Of a stretch of DNA of 40,397 nt, positions 8,133-15,466 are shown one piece after another. The notes under the pieces are model-generated. The model ran no database searches. It was not told where the DNA came from and worked only from the letters and a program-made list of their open reading frames with translations. The position numbers and the translations under genes were made by a program. Each line of letters begins with the position of its first letter. The stretch's first letter is position 1. Source of the stretch: Paracoccaceae bacterium (GTDB lineage: Bacteria > Pseudomonadota > Alphaproteobacteria > Rhodobacterales > Rhodobacteraceae); the NCBI GenBank assembly GCA_015487165.1, contig WFQE01000267.1:1-40397 (forward strand). Reading direction: 5' to 3'.

Positions 8133-8621
8133 ATGAAATCGATCTTTATCACTTCGGCAGTTGCCGCGATCATCGCCACCTCCGGGCTGGCGGTTCAGGC
8201 GCAAACGGCAGCGACAACAACTACTCCTGCAGCAACGACGCCTGCGGCGACGGGTGCGGCCACCACGCCCGCGACAACCGCGCCGGCTACACCGGCTGCC
8301 ACTACCCCGGCAACAACCGCGCCGGCTGCAACTACTCCGGCCGCAACCGCACCGGCAACAACGGCCCCGACGACAACGGCACCTGCTGCCCCGACCGGCA
8401 ACCCCCTGCTCAAGAAGAAAACCGTTCTGGGCGCGACCGGAACCACAGCTGCTACAGCCACCAACACCGGTGACGATGACCACGACAATGGTGGTGAAGA
8501 TCACGATGGCGGTAACGGCGGTGGCGACAATGGTGGTGGTGACCACGACGGCGGCGGCAACGGCGGCGGCGAAGGTGGTGGCGACCACGACGGTGGCGGC
8601 GAAGGTGGCCACGACGACTAA
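8133..8621 (+). CDS. Secreted low-complexity protein, Thr/Ala/Pro-rich then Gly/Asp/His-rich (paralog 1)
   Basis: A 162-residue protein of unknown function. Residues 1-23 are a signal peptide ending VQA before QT. Residues 24-88 are Ala/Thr/Pro repeats; residues 90-96 are NPLLKKK, then TGTT and ATNTG; residues 113-162 are Gly with DHD, GED and GEG repeats. The tail is acidic with several histidines, so metal binding is possible but unproven. The gene at 14691 shares the signal peptide length, the NPLLKKK core, TGTT-A-ATNTG and an acidic Gly-rich tail. Both have homologous leaders and terminators. The real frame is favoured over two overlapping alternatives because it alone has a signal peptide, the shared core and the AAGGA site. 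Export, then exposure at the cell surface or release, is inference. Confidence 0.82.
   Translation: MKSIFITSAVAAIIATSGLAVQAQTAATTTTPAATTPAATGAATTPATTAPATPAATTPATTAPAATTPAATAPATTAPTTTAPAAPTGNPLLKKKTVLGATGTTAATATNTGDDDHDNGGEDHDGGNGGGDNGGGDHDGGGNGGGEGGGDHDGGGEGGHDD
8214..8400 (+). repeat. Degenerate tandem repeats encoding Thr/Ala/Pro tract
   Basis: Short imperfect repeats of ACN-CCN-GCN type codons encode the PAATTPATTAP-like tract of the secreted protein. The variants (PAATTP, PATTAP, PAATAP) are not identical at the DNA level, so this is an older, drifted repeat rather than a fresh slippage expansion. The paralog at 14691 has only a short counterpart of about 15 residues. Confidence 0.7.
8466..8619 (+). 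repeat. Imperfect repeats encoding Gly-rich DHDGG tail
   Basis: Repeated GGT/GGC glycine codons interspersed with GAC CAC GAC (DHD) encode the tail of the first secreted protein. DHDGG recurs at about residues 123, 137 and 151, roughly every 14 residues. In the paralog the corresponding tail uses EGG repeats and no histidine. Confidence 0.7.
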
Positions 8622-8665
8622 GCACCGCTCAGATAGCAATAACAGGCAGGCCTAAGAGCCCTCGA

Positions 8666-8700
8666 GGCATCCCCGGGAAACTGGGGGTGCCTTTTTCTTT
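8666..8700 (+). terminator. Rho-independent terminator of secreted-protein cassette 1
   Basis: GGCATCCCC (8666-8674) pairs with GGGGGTGCC (8683-8691) around an 8-nt loop, with one G-U pair, followed by TTTTTCTTT. The core CCCCGGGAAAC-GGGGGTG is shared with the hairpin after the paralogous gene at 15004-15027. Confidence 0.9.
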
Positions 8701-8777
8701 CCGGCAGTCGGGGGATCAACGGCGCTTGTGGTTCCCCTTCCCGGGTCTTATCCTTTGGGGAAAATTCCCTTCCTTGC

Positions 8778-10322
8778 ATGGACGAGCAGATGAATTCCCG
8801 CAAAGACGCCCCCAAGCCCGTGGTTCTGTGCATTCTCGATGGCTGGGGTTTGCGCGAGGCGCGCGAAAACAACGCAGTCGCGCTGGCCAATACCCCGACC
8901 TATGATCGGCTGATGCAGACCTGCCCCCATGCCACGCTGAAAACCAGCGGGCGCGATGTGGGCCTGCCCGACGGGCAGATGGGAAACTCCGAGGTCGGCC
9001 ATATGAATATCGGCGCGGGCCGTGTGGTTTCGATGGATCTGGGCCGGATCGGGCTGGCGATCGAGGATGGCAGTTTCGCGAAAAACCCCGCACTGCAACG
9101 GTTCATCGACAAGCTGCGCAAGTCAGGCGGCGCTGCGCATCTGATCGGGTTGATGTCGGAAGGTGGCGTTCACGCCCATATCGACCATGCCATTGCCGCC
9201 GCGCAGGTGATCGCCGCGGCCGGCATTCCGGTATGGATGCATGCGCTGACGGATGGGCGCGATGTGCCGCCCGGCTCGGCCGCGCCCGACCTTGCGCGGC
9301 TGGCGTCCGAGCTGCCCGAAAACGCCCGTATCGCCACGGTGATCGGCCGCTTTCACGCCATGGATCGCGACAAGCGCTGGGATCGTGTGGAACGGGCCTT
9401 TGATGCCATTGTCGGGGCAAAGGGGCTGAAGGCCGACGATCCGGCCGAGGCAGTGTCTGCGGCCACCGCCCGTGGTGAGACCGACGAATTCATCACCCCG
9501 ACGGTGATTGGCGACTATCCCGGCATGAAAGACGGTGACGGCGTGCTGTGCCTCAATTTCCGCGCCGACCGCGCGCGCGAGCTGATGGCGGCGCTGGGCG
9601 CGGCGGGTTTTGATGCCTTTGACGTGTCGGGCCGCCCCGATCTGGCCGCGATGGCCGGGTTTGCCAGCTATTCCGACGAGCATGACAAATACATGGATGT
9701 GCTGTTTCCCAAGGAAAACATCGTCAACACGCTGGGCCATTGGGTTGCGCAACACGGGCTGCGGCAATTCCGTCTGGCGGAAACCGAGAAATACCCCCAT
9801 GTCACCTTTTTCCTCAACGGTGGCGAGGAAACCCCCGAACAGGGCGAAGACCGCATGATGCCCAACAGCCCCAAGGTCGCCACATATGACCAGGCGCCGG
9901 AAATGTCCTCGGCCGAGGTTACCGCCCGTTTCGTCAAGGCGATCGAAGAGGGCTATGACCTGATCGTGACCAACTATGCCAACCCAGACATGGTGGGCCA
10001 CACCGGCGATCGGAACGCAGCGATCAAGGCTGTCGAGGCGGTGGATCGCGGCCTTGGCCAGGTGGTTGACGCGCTGGAAAAGGTCGGTGGCGCCATGATC
10101 GTGACCGCCGACCACGGAAATTGCGAAACCATGGTTGACCCTGAAACCGGCAAACCGCACACGGCGCACACCACCAACCCGGTGCCGGTGATCCTGTTTG
10201 GCGGCCCCAAGGGCGCAACGCTGCGTGACGGCGGGCGCCTGGCCGATCTGGCACCGACCCTGCTGGCGCTGATGGGGCTGGAACAGCCGCCCGAGATGAC
10301 CGGGGTCAGCCTGCTGTCGTGA
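8778..10322 (+). CDS. gpmI: 2,3-bisphosphoglycerate-independent phosphoglycerate mutase
   Basis: A 514-residue Mn-dependent glycolytic enzyme interconverting 3- and 2-phosphoglycerate. The N-terminal metal site is ILDGWG (D21), and the phosphoserine nucleophile lies in GNSEVGH (S71). Substrate and metal residues continue in the GGVHAHIDH, ALTDGRD, NFRADR, NYANPDMVGHTGD and TADHGNCE motifs, all present. Length is typical. An in-frame ATG at 8790 has a GGA about 7 nt upstream and may be the true start, removing only four residues. The next gene's ATG overlaps its stop by one base. Confidence 0.96.
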   Translation: MDEQMNSRKDAPKPVVLCILDGWGLREARENNAVALANTPTYDRLMQTCPHATLKTSGRDVGLPDGQMGNSEVGHMNIGAGRVVSMDLGRIGLAIEDGSFAKNPALQRFIDKLRKSGGAAHLIGLMSEGGVHAHIDHAIAAAQVIAAAGIPVWMHALTDGRDVPPGSAAPDLARLASELPENARIATVIGRFHAMDRDKRWDRVERAFDAIVGAKGLKADDPAEAVSAATARGETDEFITPTVIGDYPGMKDGDGVLCLNFRADRARELMAALGAAGFDAFDVSGRPDLAAMAGFASYSDEHDKYMDVLFPKENIVNTLGHWVAQHGLRQFRLAETEKYPHVTFFLNGGEETPEQGEDRMMPNSPKVATYDQAPEMSSAEVTARFVKAIEEGYDLIVTNYANPDMVGHTGDRNAAIKAVEAVDRGLGQVVDALEKVGGAMIVTADHGNCETMVDPETGKPHTAHTTNPVPVILFGGPKGATLRDGGRLADLAPTLLALMGLEQPPEMTGVSLLS

Positions 10323-11467
10323 TGCGTCGGGCGTCTTTCATAACCCTTGTCTGTGCAATGCTGGCGGTTACGGTATCACTTGCCTGGGCCAGGTCAGACC
10401 CCGTTTTCGATGCCCGCCGCGCCGCCGAAGAACTCAGGGCCGCAACCCGCGCCTTGAGCGACGCAAAACAGGCACGTGATCGGGTCAGGGCGCTGAGCAA
10501 CGTGGTGAAAGCCTATGAAGACGGGCTGCGGGCTATGCGACAGGCCTTGCGGCAGGCCGCCATCAAGGAGCGCGCGCTCAAGCTTGAATTCCGCAATCGA
10601 CGGGAACAGCTTTCGCGCCTTCTGGGAATACTTCAGACCCTGGAAAAGGCATCGACGCCGCTGCTTCTGTTGCATCCTTCGGGGCCATTGGGCACTGCCG
10701 AGGCCGGTCAGATCCTGACCGAGGTCACGCCCGCGCTCAACCGGAAGGTTGCCGATCTGCGCGCAAGGCTGTCGGAATTGCAGGCGCTTCAAAAATTGCA
10801 GAAAACCGCGCTTGCCGATCTGAAAGATGGCCTCAAGGGCGTGCAGGAAGCACGTGTTGCCCTTGCCGAGGCGATCGGACGGCGCACCCGCAAACTGCCG
10901 CCGCGTTTTGCGTCGGATCCCGAAAAGATCAAAAAACTCGCGCGCAACAGTGATACACTGACAAAATTCGCCAGCGGTCTTTCGGATATCCCCATCGAGG
11001 GGGTTCCGGAAACACCACAGGATTTTTCGGCCGCAAAAGGCAAGTTGCCACTGCCGGTTTACGGAACCATCCTGCGCAGGTTCAACGAAGCCGACGCATC
11101 CGGCGTGCGTCATCCGGGTATCGTGATCTCGGCACCGCCGGTTTCATTGGTGACTGCACCGTTTTCCGCCACGGTCCGGTATGTTGGCCCCCTGCTTGAC
11201 TACGGCAATGTGATCATACTTGAGCCCCAGCCGGGTTACCTTATCGTGCTTGCAGGGCTAGGACGGGTTTACGGCAAGGTTGGGCAGGTTGTTTCAGCCG
11301 GGGATCCTGTCGGATTGATGCGCGGCGAGAACCCCTCGGCGCAGGATTTTCTGGTTGAAACTTCGGATGCTAACAGCGACATTCGGCAGGAAACGCTTTA
11401 TATCGAGATACGCAAGAACCGGACGCCCGTGGATCCAGCGGCGTGGTTCGAGATCGAGAACAGGTAG
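10322..11467 (+). CDS. EnvC-like murein hydrolase activator (coiled coil plus degenerate LytM/M23 domain)
   Basis: A 381-residue exported protein. Residues 1-22 form a signal peptide; about 25-190 are heptad-rich coiled coil (DARRAAEELRAATRALSDAK and later segments); about 235-375 are an M23/LytM domain. The usual zinc ligands look lost: the expected HxGxD reads RHPGIVIS without the Asp, and the expected HxH reads LAGLGR. That pattern is typical of EnvC/NlpD-type activators, which stimulate amidases at division rather than cut peptidoglycan. The ATG at 10322 overlaps the gpmI TGA by one base; a GTG at 10319 is an alternative. It is followed after 10 bp by ctpA, an order common in alphaproteobacteria. 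Confidence 0.88.
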   Translation: MRRASFITLVCAMLAVTVSLAWARSDPVFDARRAAEELRAATRALSDAKQARDRVRALSNVVKAYEDGLRAMRQALRQAAIKERALKLEFRNRREQLSRLLGILQTLEKASTPLLLLHPSGPLGTAEAGQILTEVTPALNRKVADLRARLSELQALQKLQKTALADLKDGLKGVQEARVALAEAIGRRTRKLPPRFASDPEKIKKLARNSDTLTKFASGLSDIPIEGVPETPQDFSAAKGKLPLPVYGTILRRFNEADASGVRHPGIVISAPPVSLVTAPFSATVRYVGPLLDYGNVIILEPQPGYLIVLAGLGRVYGKVGQVVSAGDPVGLMRGENPSAQDFLVETSDANSDIRQETLYIEIRKNRTPVDPAAWFEIENR

Positions 11468-11477
11468 GACACTGAAA

Positions 11478-12806
11478 ATGAAGAAATATGTCATCGCTGC
11501 GATCAGCGGCACTCTTGCAGGAGTCATCCTGTCCACCCAGTTCGCAGGCCCCCTGATCGCCGATGAGGCCAGCCGCAAGAAATCGACCTACGAGCAACTC
11601 GACCTGTTCGGCAACATCTTCGAGCGGATCCGTTCGCAATATGTCGAACCGGTCGATGAATCCAAGCTGATCGAGGCTGCAATCAACGGCATGCTGACCT
11701 CTCTGGATCCGCATTCCAGCTATCTGCCGCCGCGCGCGTTCAAGGACATGCAGGTTCAGACCCGGGGCGAATTCGGCGGGCTTGGCATCGAGGTCACCCA
11801 GCAGGATGGCTATGTCAAGGTCGTGTCACCCATCGACGGCACACCAGCGGCCGAGGCCGGGGTAAAGCCGGGCGATCTGATCATCAAGGTTGACGGCAAA
11901 TCGGTGCAGGGGCTAACCCTGAACGAGGCGGTTGATCTGATGCGCGGGCCGGTGGGGTCGGAAATCGTCATCACCATCGTGCGCAAGGGTGTGGACAAGC
12001 CGTTCGATATCTCGATCATCCGCGACACCATCAAGATCAAGGCCACCAAGGCCAAGCTGGAAGATGGCGCGATCATCCTGAGAATCAGCTCGTTCACGGA
12101 CCAGACCTATCCGAACCTCAAGGAAGGCCTGAACAAGATGCTGAAAAAGGCCGGAGGCATCGACAAGATCAACGGCATCGTCCTGGACCTGCGCAACAAC
12201 CCCGGCGGCCTGCTCAAACAGGCGATCCTTGTTGCTGATGCTTTCCTCGACAAGGGCGAGATCGTCTCTACCCGCGGGCGCAACCCACAGGACACCGAGC
12301 GGTTCAACGCCAGGCCGGGCGATCTGGCGAAAGGCAAGCCCATCGTGGTTCTGATCAATGGCGGTTCGGCCTCGGCATCCGAAATCGTGTCTGGTGCGCT
12401 GAAGGATCACCACCGCGCCGTGATCGTGGGCACCAAGAGCTTTGGCAAGGGTTCCGTCCAGACGATCATTCCGTTGCAGGGCAATGGTGCGATGCGCCTG
12501 ACCACCGCGCGCTATTACACGCCCTCGGGCCGCTCGATCCAGAATCTGGGCATTTTGCCGGATATCATCGTCGAATACCGCCCGCCGGCAAAGGACAAGG
12601 CTGACGAGAACAAACCCAGGTTCCGCTCCGAAGCGGATCTGCGCGGCGCGCTCAAGAATGACAGCCTGACTGAAGAAGAGAAAAAGCAGATCGAAAAGGA
12701 ACGCAAGGCGCGGGAAGAGGCGGCCAAAAAACGGGCAGGGGATAACCAGCTTGCCTATGCAATCGATCTGCTTCGTGGCATGGCGGTTCTTAACAAGACC
12801 AAGTGA
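11478..12806 (+). CDS. ctpA: Carboxy-terminal processing protease (S41A)
   Basis: A 442-residue periplasmic serine protease that trims or degrades envelope proteins. An N-terminal hydrophobic segment (about 5-27) exports or anchors it; a PDZ domain lies at about 98-180 (GLGIEV, PGDLIIKVDG); the S41 core follows, with LRNNPGG. The Ser/Lys dyad is in GGSASASE (S299 by spacing) and SFGKGSVQ (K324). The C-terminus is a charged Lys/Glu-rich helix. The ATG at 11478 is chosen because it begins the signal-like segment; the upstream part of the frame is a shadow of the EnvC-like gene, 10 bp away. Cotranscription with that gene suggests shared cell-wall quality control. Confidence 0.95.
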   Translation: MKKYVIAAISGTLAGVILSTQFAGPLIADEASRKKSTYEQLDLFGNIFERIRSQYVEPVDESKLIEAAINGMLTSLDPHSSYLPPRAFKDMQVQTRGEFGGLGIEVTQQDGYVKVVSPIDGTPAAEAGVKPGDLIIKVDGKSVQGLTLNEAVDLMRGPVGSEIVITIVRKGVDKPFDISIIRDTIKIKATKAKLEDGAIILRISSFTDQTYPNLKEGLNKMLKKAGGIDKINGIVLDLRNNPGGLLKQAILVADAFLDKGEIVSTRGRNPQDTERFNARPGDLAKGKPIVVLINGGSASASEIVSGALKDHHRAVIVGTKSFGKGSVQTIIPLQGNGAMRLTTARYYTPSGRSIQNLGILPDIIVEYRPPAKDKADENKPRFRSEADLRGALKNDSLTEEEKKQIEKERKAREEAAKKRAGDNQLAYAIDLLRGMAVLNKTK

Positions 12807-12893
12807 ACTTCCTATATGAATTCCATGTCCCTGACGGCGCAATGCCGGCGGGGGCAGGAAGATCACTTGCCACAAGCCTTGGGAAGGGCATCC

Positions 12894-13379
12894 ATGACCG
12901 CGGATAATTACGACGATCTGCCTTACCGGCCCTGTGTCGGCATCATGCTGTGCAACGACGCTGGCCAGATCTTTGCCGGCCAGCGGATCGACAGCGCGAT
13001 GGATGCCTGGCAGATGCCCCAGGGCGGTGTCGAGCCGGGCGAAGACCCGCGCAACGCAGCCTTGCGCGAGCTGGAAGAGGAAACCGGCATCCCGCCCGAA
13101 GCGGTCGAGATCGTGGCCGAAACCCATGACTGGATTCCCTATGACCTGCCGCATCATCTGATCCCCAAACTTTGGGGCGGGCGCTATCGTGGGCAAAAGC
13201 AGCGCTGGTTCCTGATGCGGTTTCTGGGCGATGACAGCCAGATCAACATCAAGACGGACCACCCGGAATTCAGCCGCTGGTGCTGGCTGCCAGCCGAAGA
13301 CCTGTTGTCGCGCATCGTTCCCTTCAAGCGCGATACATATGAGCGCGTCATCCGCGAATTTTGCGAACAGATCGACTAG
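12894..13379 (+). CDS. rppH: RNA pyrophosphohydrolase
   Basis: A 161-residue Nudix hydrolase that removes pyrophosphate from 5'-triphosphate RNA and so starts mRNA decay. The RppH start [12 protein letters not shown], the WQMPQGG motif and the Nudix box at about 44-66 (GGVEPGED, then RELEEETGI) are all present, as is [17 protein letters not shown], typical of the RppH/IalA branch. The frame is open from 12816, but the ATG at 12894 gives the family start and has GGAAGGG upstream. The 87 bp between ctpA and this start show nothing clear. Confidence 0.95.
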   Translation: MTADNYDDLPYRPCVGIMLCNDAGQIFAGQRIDSAMDAWQMPQGGVEPGEDPRNAALRELEEETGIPPEAVEIVAETHDWIPYDLPHHLIPKLWGGRYRGQKQRWFLMRFLGDDSQINIKTDHPEFSRWCWLPAEDLLSRIVPFKRDTYERVIREFCEQID

Positions 13380-13448
13380 GCCTGTTCCAATGTGGCCTGA
13401 AACTGTCTATTCCTGCGCCGGTCAACCAGAACCGGTAAGGGAACATAA

Positions 13449-14312
13449 ATGGCCGGCAAGAAAATAGATACCCGCGCAGTGGGGTTGGACATCTCGTTGA
13501 AATTCGTCGAATTTCTGACGGGTCGGGAAAACCTGCATTACGGCCTGTGGAATCCCGACGATGTCGTATGCGCGGCCAGCCTGGGCCCGGCGCAAGAGGC
13601 CTATACCGACAAGCTGTTCAAACTGCTCCCCGAGGGCAGGGGCCTGCGGATCCTTGATATCGGCGGCGGGGCGGGAGAAACCGCGCGCAAGCTGATCAAA
13701 TTGGGACACGAGGTCGAAATCGTCATCCCCAGCGCCTTTCTGGCCGGGCGTTGCCGGGAAAATACCAAGGGCAAGGCAAGGGTTCACGAGTGCCGGTTTG
13801 AAGATTTCGAGACCGACAGAAAATTCGACATCTGCCTTTTTTCCGAAAGCTTTCAATATATTCCGCTTGATGTGTCACTGGACAAGGCGGCCTCTTTGCT
13901 TGACGCGGGCGGGCAGATCATCATCGCAGATTGTTTTCGCACCGACGCGTTCTTTACGGCCTCGGGGGACGAGGCCAAGGTTGGCGGCGGGCATGCGCTG
14001 GCCGATTTTCGAAAGGCGATTGCCGCCAGGCCGTTCAAGGTCTTGTCGGAAGAGGACATAACCCGCGCTGTCGCGCCATCCATCGATCTTGAACAGGCGT
14101 TCTTTAACGTCGTGGGGCATGCGGTCACCCAGGTCGATCACGCATTGGCGCAATCGCGCCCCCTGTTACGCGGGGTTTTGGGAGGCGCCCTGCGTCTGGT
14201 GCTGAACAAGCGCCGCCGCATCCGGCTTGATCAACGGTTGAACCACAAGACCCGCAATTCCGATAATTTCTGCCTCTACAACACCTATCTGATGATCAAG
14301 CTGGCGCCCTAG
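13449..14312 (+). CDS. Class I SAM-dependent methyltransferase, substrate unknown
   Basis: A 287-residue methyltransferase with the SAM motif I LDIGGGAGETA at about 69-79. An ENLHYGLWNPDD segment near residue 27 recalls the small-molecule and fatty-acid methyltransferases of the cyclopropane-synthase/UbiE type. The C-terminal 60 residues are basic (LVLNKRRRIRLDQRLNHKTR), so it may contact a membrane or nucleic acid; that is inference. The ATG at 13449 has AAGGGAA upstream. It lies alone between rppH and the second secreted-protein cassette. I do not recognise a specific substrate. Confidence 0.85.
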   Translation: MAGKKIDTRAVGLDISLKFVEFLTGRENLHYGLWNPDDVVCAASLGPAQEAYTDKLFKLLPEGRGLRILDIGGGAGETARKLIKLGHEVEIVIPSAFLAGRCRENTKGKARVHECRFEDFETDRKFDICLFSESFQYIPLDVSLDKAASLLDAGGQIIIADCFRTDAFFTASGDEAKVGGGHALADFRKAIAARPFKVLSEEDITRAVAPSIDLEQAFFNVVGHAVTQVDHALAQSRPLLRGVLGGALRLVLNKRRRIRLDQRLNHKTRNSDNFCLYNTYLMIKLAP

Positions 14313-14451
14313 CCGCGGCGTCTGGTGGCTCGGGCGGGGTGGCATAACCGATTCGTCAACGTTGTCGATCTGATCAACAAGTCGGACGTCGCAGGCCCGC
14401 CTAAACTTTGGGCATAGGCCGCGCTTCGGCATCGGTGGACAAGCCCACCTT
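14313..14451. other. Intergenic stretch, nothing recognised
   Basis: Between the methyltransferase stop and the start of the conserved leader at 14452 I see no convincing terminator, gene or promoter. No similarity to the corresponding stretch before copy 1 (7770-7891) is apparent by eye. Confidence 0.5.
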
Positions 14452-14690
14452 GCCTAATCTGAGGGTGGGTAATAGTCATTTTTCAACCATACTATTTTCC
14501 CAAAATATACAATTTTGGATGGTTTTCTTTGAACGGTCGGTAAATGCCGGCAATCCCCTACCGCAGATCAATTTATGAATCGCCGCGGTCGGCCTAGTTC
14601 TGTTCTTGCAAACGACGCGGTCCTCCCGCCGCACAACATGAACACGAACCAGTAATAACAGACCAACAGAAACCCGAAAGGAACCACACT
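14452..14690 (+). promoter_or_regulatory. Conserved leader/upstream region of secreted-protein cassette 2
   Basis: These 239 bp are homologous to 7892-8132: shared GCCTAATC, CCATA 35 bp later, then a TTTTGGATGGTTTTCTTTG segment resembling TTTTGGGTGATTTCCTTTG in copy 1, then TCGGTA. The near-identical 44-bp block follows at 14589-14632. AAAGGAAC before the ATG at 14691 is the ribosome binding site. Near-equal length (239 versus 241 bp) and few indels argue for a duplicated leader under selection. Confidence 0.7.
14589..14632 (+). repeat. 44-bp near-identical element with CCTCC-loop hairpin, copy 2
   Basis: Second copy of the element at 8029-8072, differing at one base. The hairpin GCGG/CCGC with loop UCCUCCCG is at 14617-14632, 58 bp upstream of the start codon (60 bp in copy 1). 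Confidence 0.8.
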
Positions 14691-14966
14691 ATGAAAACCC
14701 TCATGATCTCTTCCGCCATCGCAGTCGCTCTTGCCGCTTCGGCCTTCTCGGTCAGCGCCCAGACCGCCACAGGTAACGCTGCCGCGCCCGCGACTCAGCC
14801 GGCGGCTCAGACGAAAAACCCGCTGCTGAAGAAGAAAGTTCTGAAAACAACGGGCACGACGAAAGCCAAGGCCACCAATACCGGTGAAAACGAAGGCAGC
14901 GAAGGTCGTGAAGGCGGCGAAGGTGGTGAGGGCGGTGAAGGTGGCGCCGGCGGCGACAGCAACTGA
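14691..14966 (+). CDS. Secreted low-complexity protein, NPLLKKK core and Glu/Gly-rich tail (paralog 2)
   Basis: A 91-residue protein of unknown function and shorter paralog of the gene at 8133. Residues 1-23 are a signal peptide ending VSA before QT, the same cut position and next residues as paralog 1. A short Ala/Gln/Pro tract (about 26-42) precedes NPLLKKK (43-49), then VLKTTGTTKAKATNTGE. The tail (about 66-91) is EGG repeats, with no histidine. The core keeps a basic patch between a neutral disordered stretch and an acidic glycine-rich one. Length differences lie mainly in the two repeat tracts. AAAGGAAC gives a good ribosome site. Confidence 0.82.
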   Translation: MKTLMISSAIAVALAASAFSVSAQTATGNAAAPATQPAAQTKNPLLKKKVLKTTGTTKAKATNTGENEGSEGREGGEGGEGGEGGAGGDSN

Positions 14967-15003
14967 TCTCGCCCAACCTGTTGCAGGCTTTTAAACCTGT
15001 CAT

Positions 15004-15036
15004 CGCACCCCCGGGAAACCGGGGGTGTCGCTATTT
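15004..15036 (+). terminator. Terminator-like hairpin of secreted-protein cassette 2
   Basis: CACCCCC (15006-15012) pairs with GGGGGTG (15021-15027) around loop GGGAAACC. The stem can extend by a CG/CG pair past a bulged T. It matches the hairpin core after paralog 1, but the following CTATTTTGA is a weak T-tract, so termination may be less efficient. Confidence 0.7.
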
Positions 15037-15067
15037 TGACGGCGGTGTATCCCCTCGAATGCGCAGA

Positions 15068-15466
15068 TCACAACAGATCGCGCAATACGCTGATCAGCGG
15101 CCTGTCGGCGGGCGGCATCGAGTAGTTGCGCAAATCGCGTGCATGCACCCATTTCAACTGCTGCCCTTCTCGGGGCTGCACGATCCCTTTCCACTTGCGA
15201 CAGACGAATACGGGCATCAGCAGGTGGAAATCATCATAAGAGTGGCTGGCAAAGGTCAGGGGCGCAAGGCAGCTTTCCCAGGTATCGATGCCCAGCTCTT
15301 CATGCAGCTCGCGGATCAGCGCCGCTTCGGGGGTTTCGCCCTCCTCGATCTTGCCGCCGGGGAACTCCCACAGGCCGGCCATGCTCTTGCCCTCGGGCCT
15401 GCGCGCCAAAAGAACCCGCCCCTCGGCATCGACAAGGGCCACGGCGGAAACCAGAATGATTTTCAC
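15068..15466 (-). CDS. mutT: 8-oxo-dGTP diphosphatase, MutT-type Nudix hydrolase
   Basis: A 132-residue Nudix enzyme that clears oxidised dGTP and so prevents A-C transversions. The start VSAVALVDAEGRVLLARRPEGK and WEFPGGK, then a complete Nudix box at about 38-60 with RELHEELGI, and the downstream LKWVHARDL element are typical MutT. Its ATG overlaps the argJ stop by 4 bp (15463-15466), making argJ-mutT a coupled pair. Confidence 0.93.
   Translation of the reverse strand: MKIILVSAVALVDAEGRVLLARRPEGKSMAGLWEFPGGKIEEGETPEAALIRELHEELGIDTWESCLAPLTFASHSYDDFHLLMPVFVCRKWKGIVQPREGQQLKWVHARDLRNYSMPPADRPLISVLRDLL

Noticed and set aside
8214-8621. The tandem repeats as a possible CRISPR array
   Set aside because: The repeats are short, imperfect and coding, with no unique spacers and no cas genes.
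8034-8639. A 201-codon minus-strand frame over the first secreted protein gene
   Set aside because: Its Val/Ala and Cys/Arg-rich repeats are a complement artefact of the tandem repeats.
8161-8655. Alternative arginine/proline-rich frame over the first secreted protein gene
   Set aside because: No signal peptide or shared core; a frame-shifted reading of the Thr/Ala/Pro and Gly tracts.
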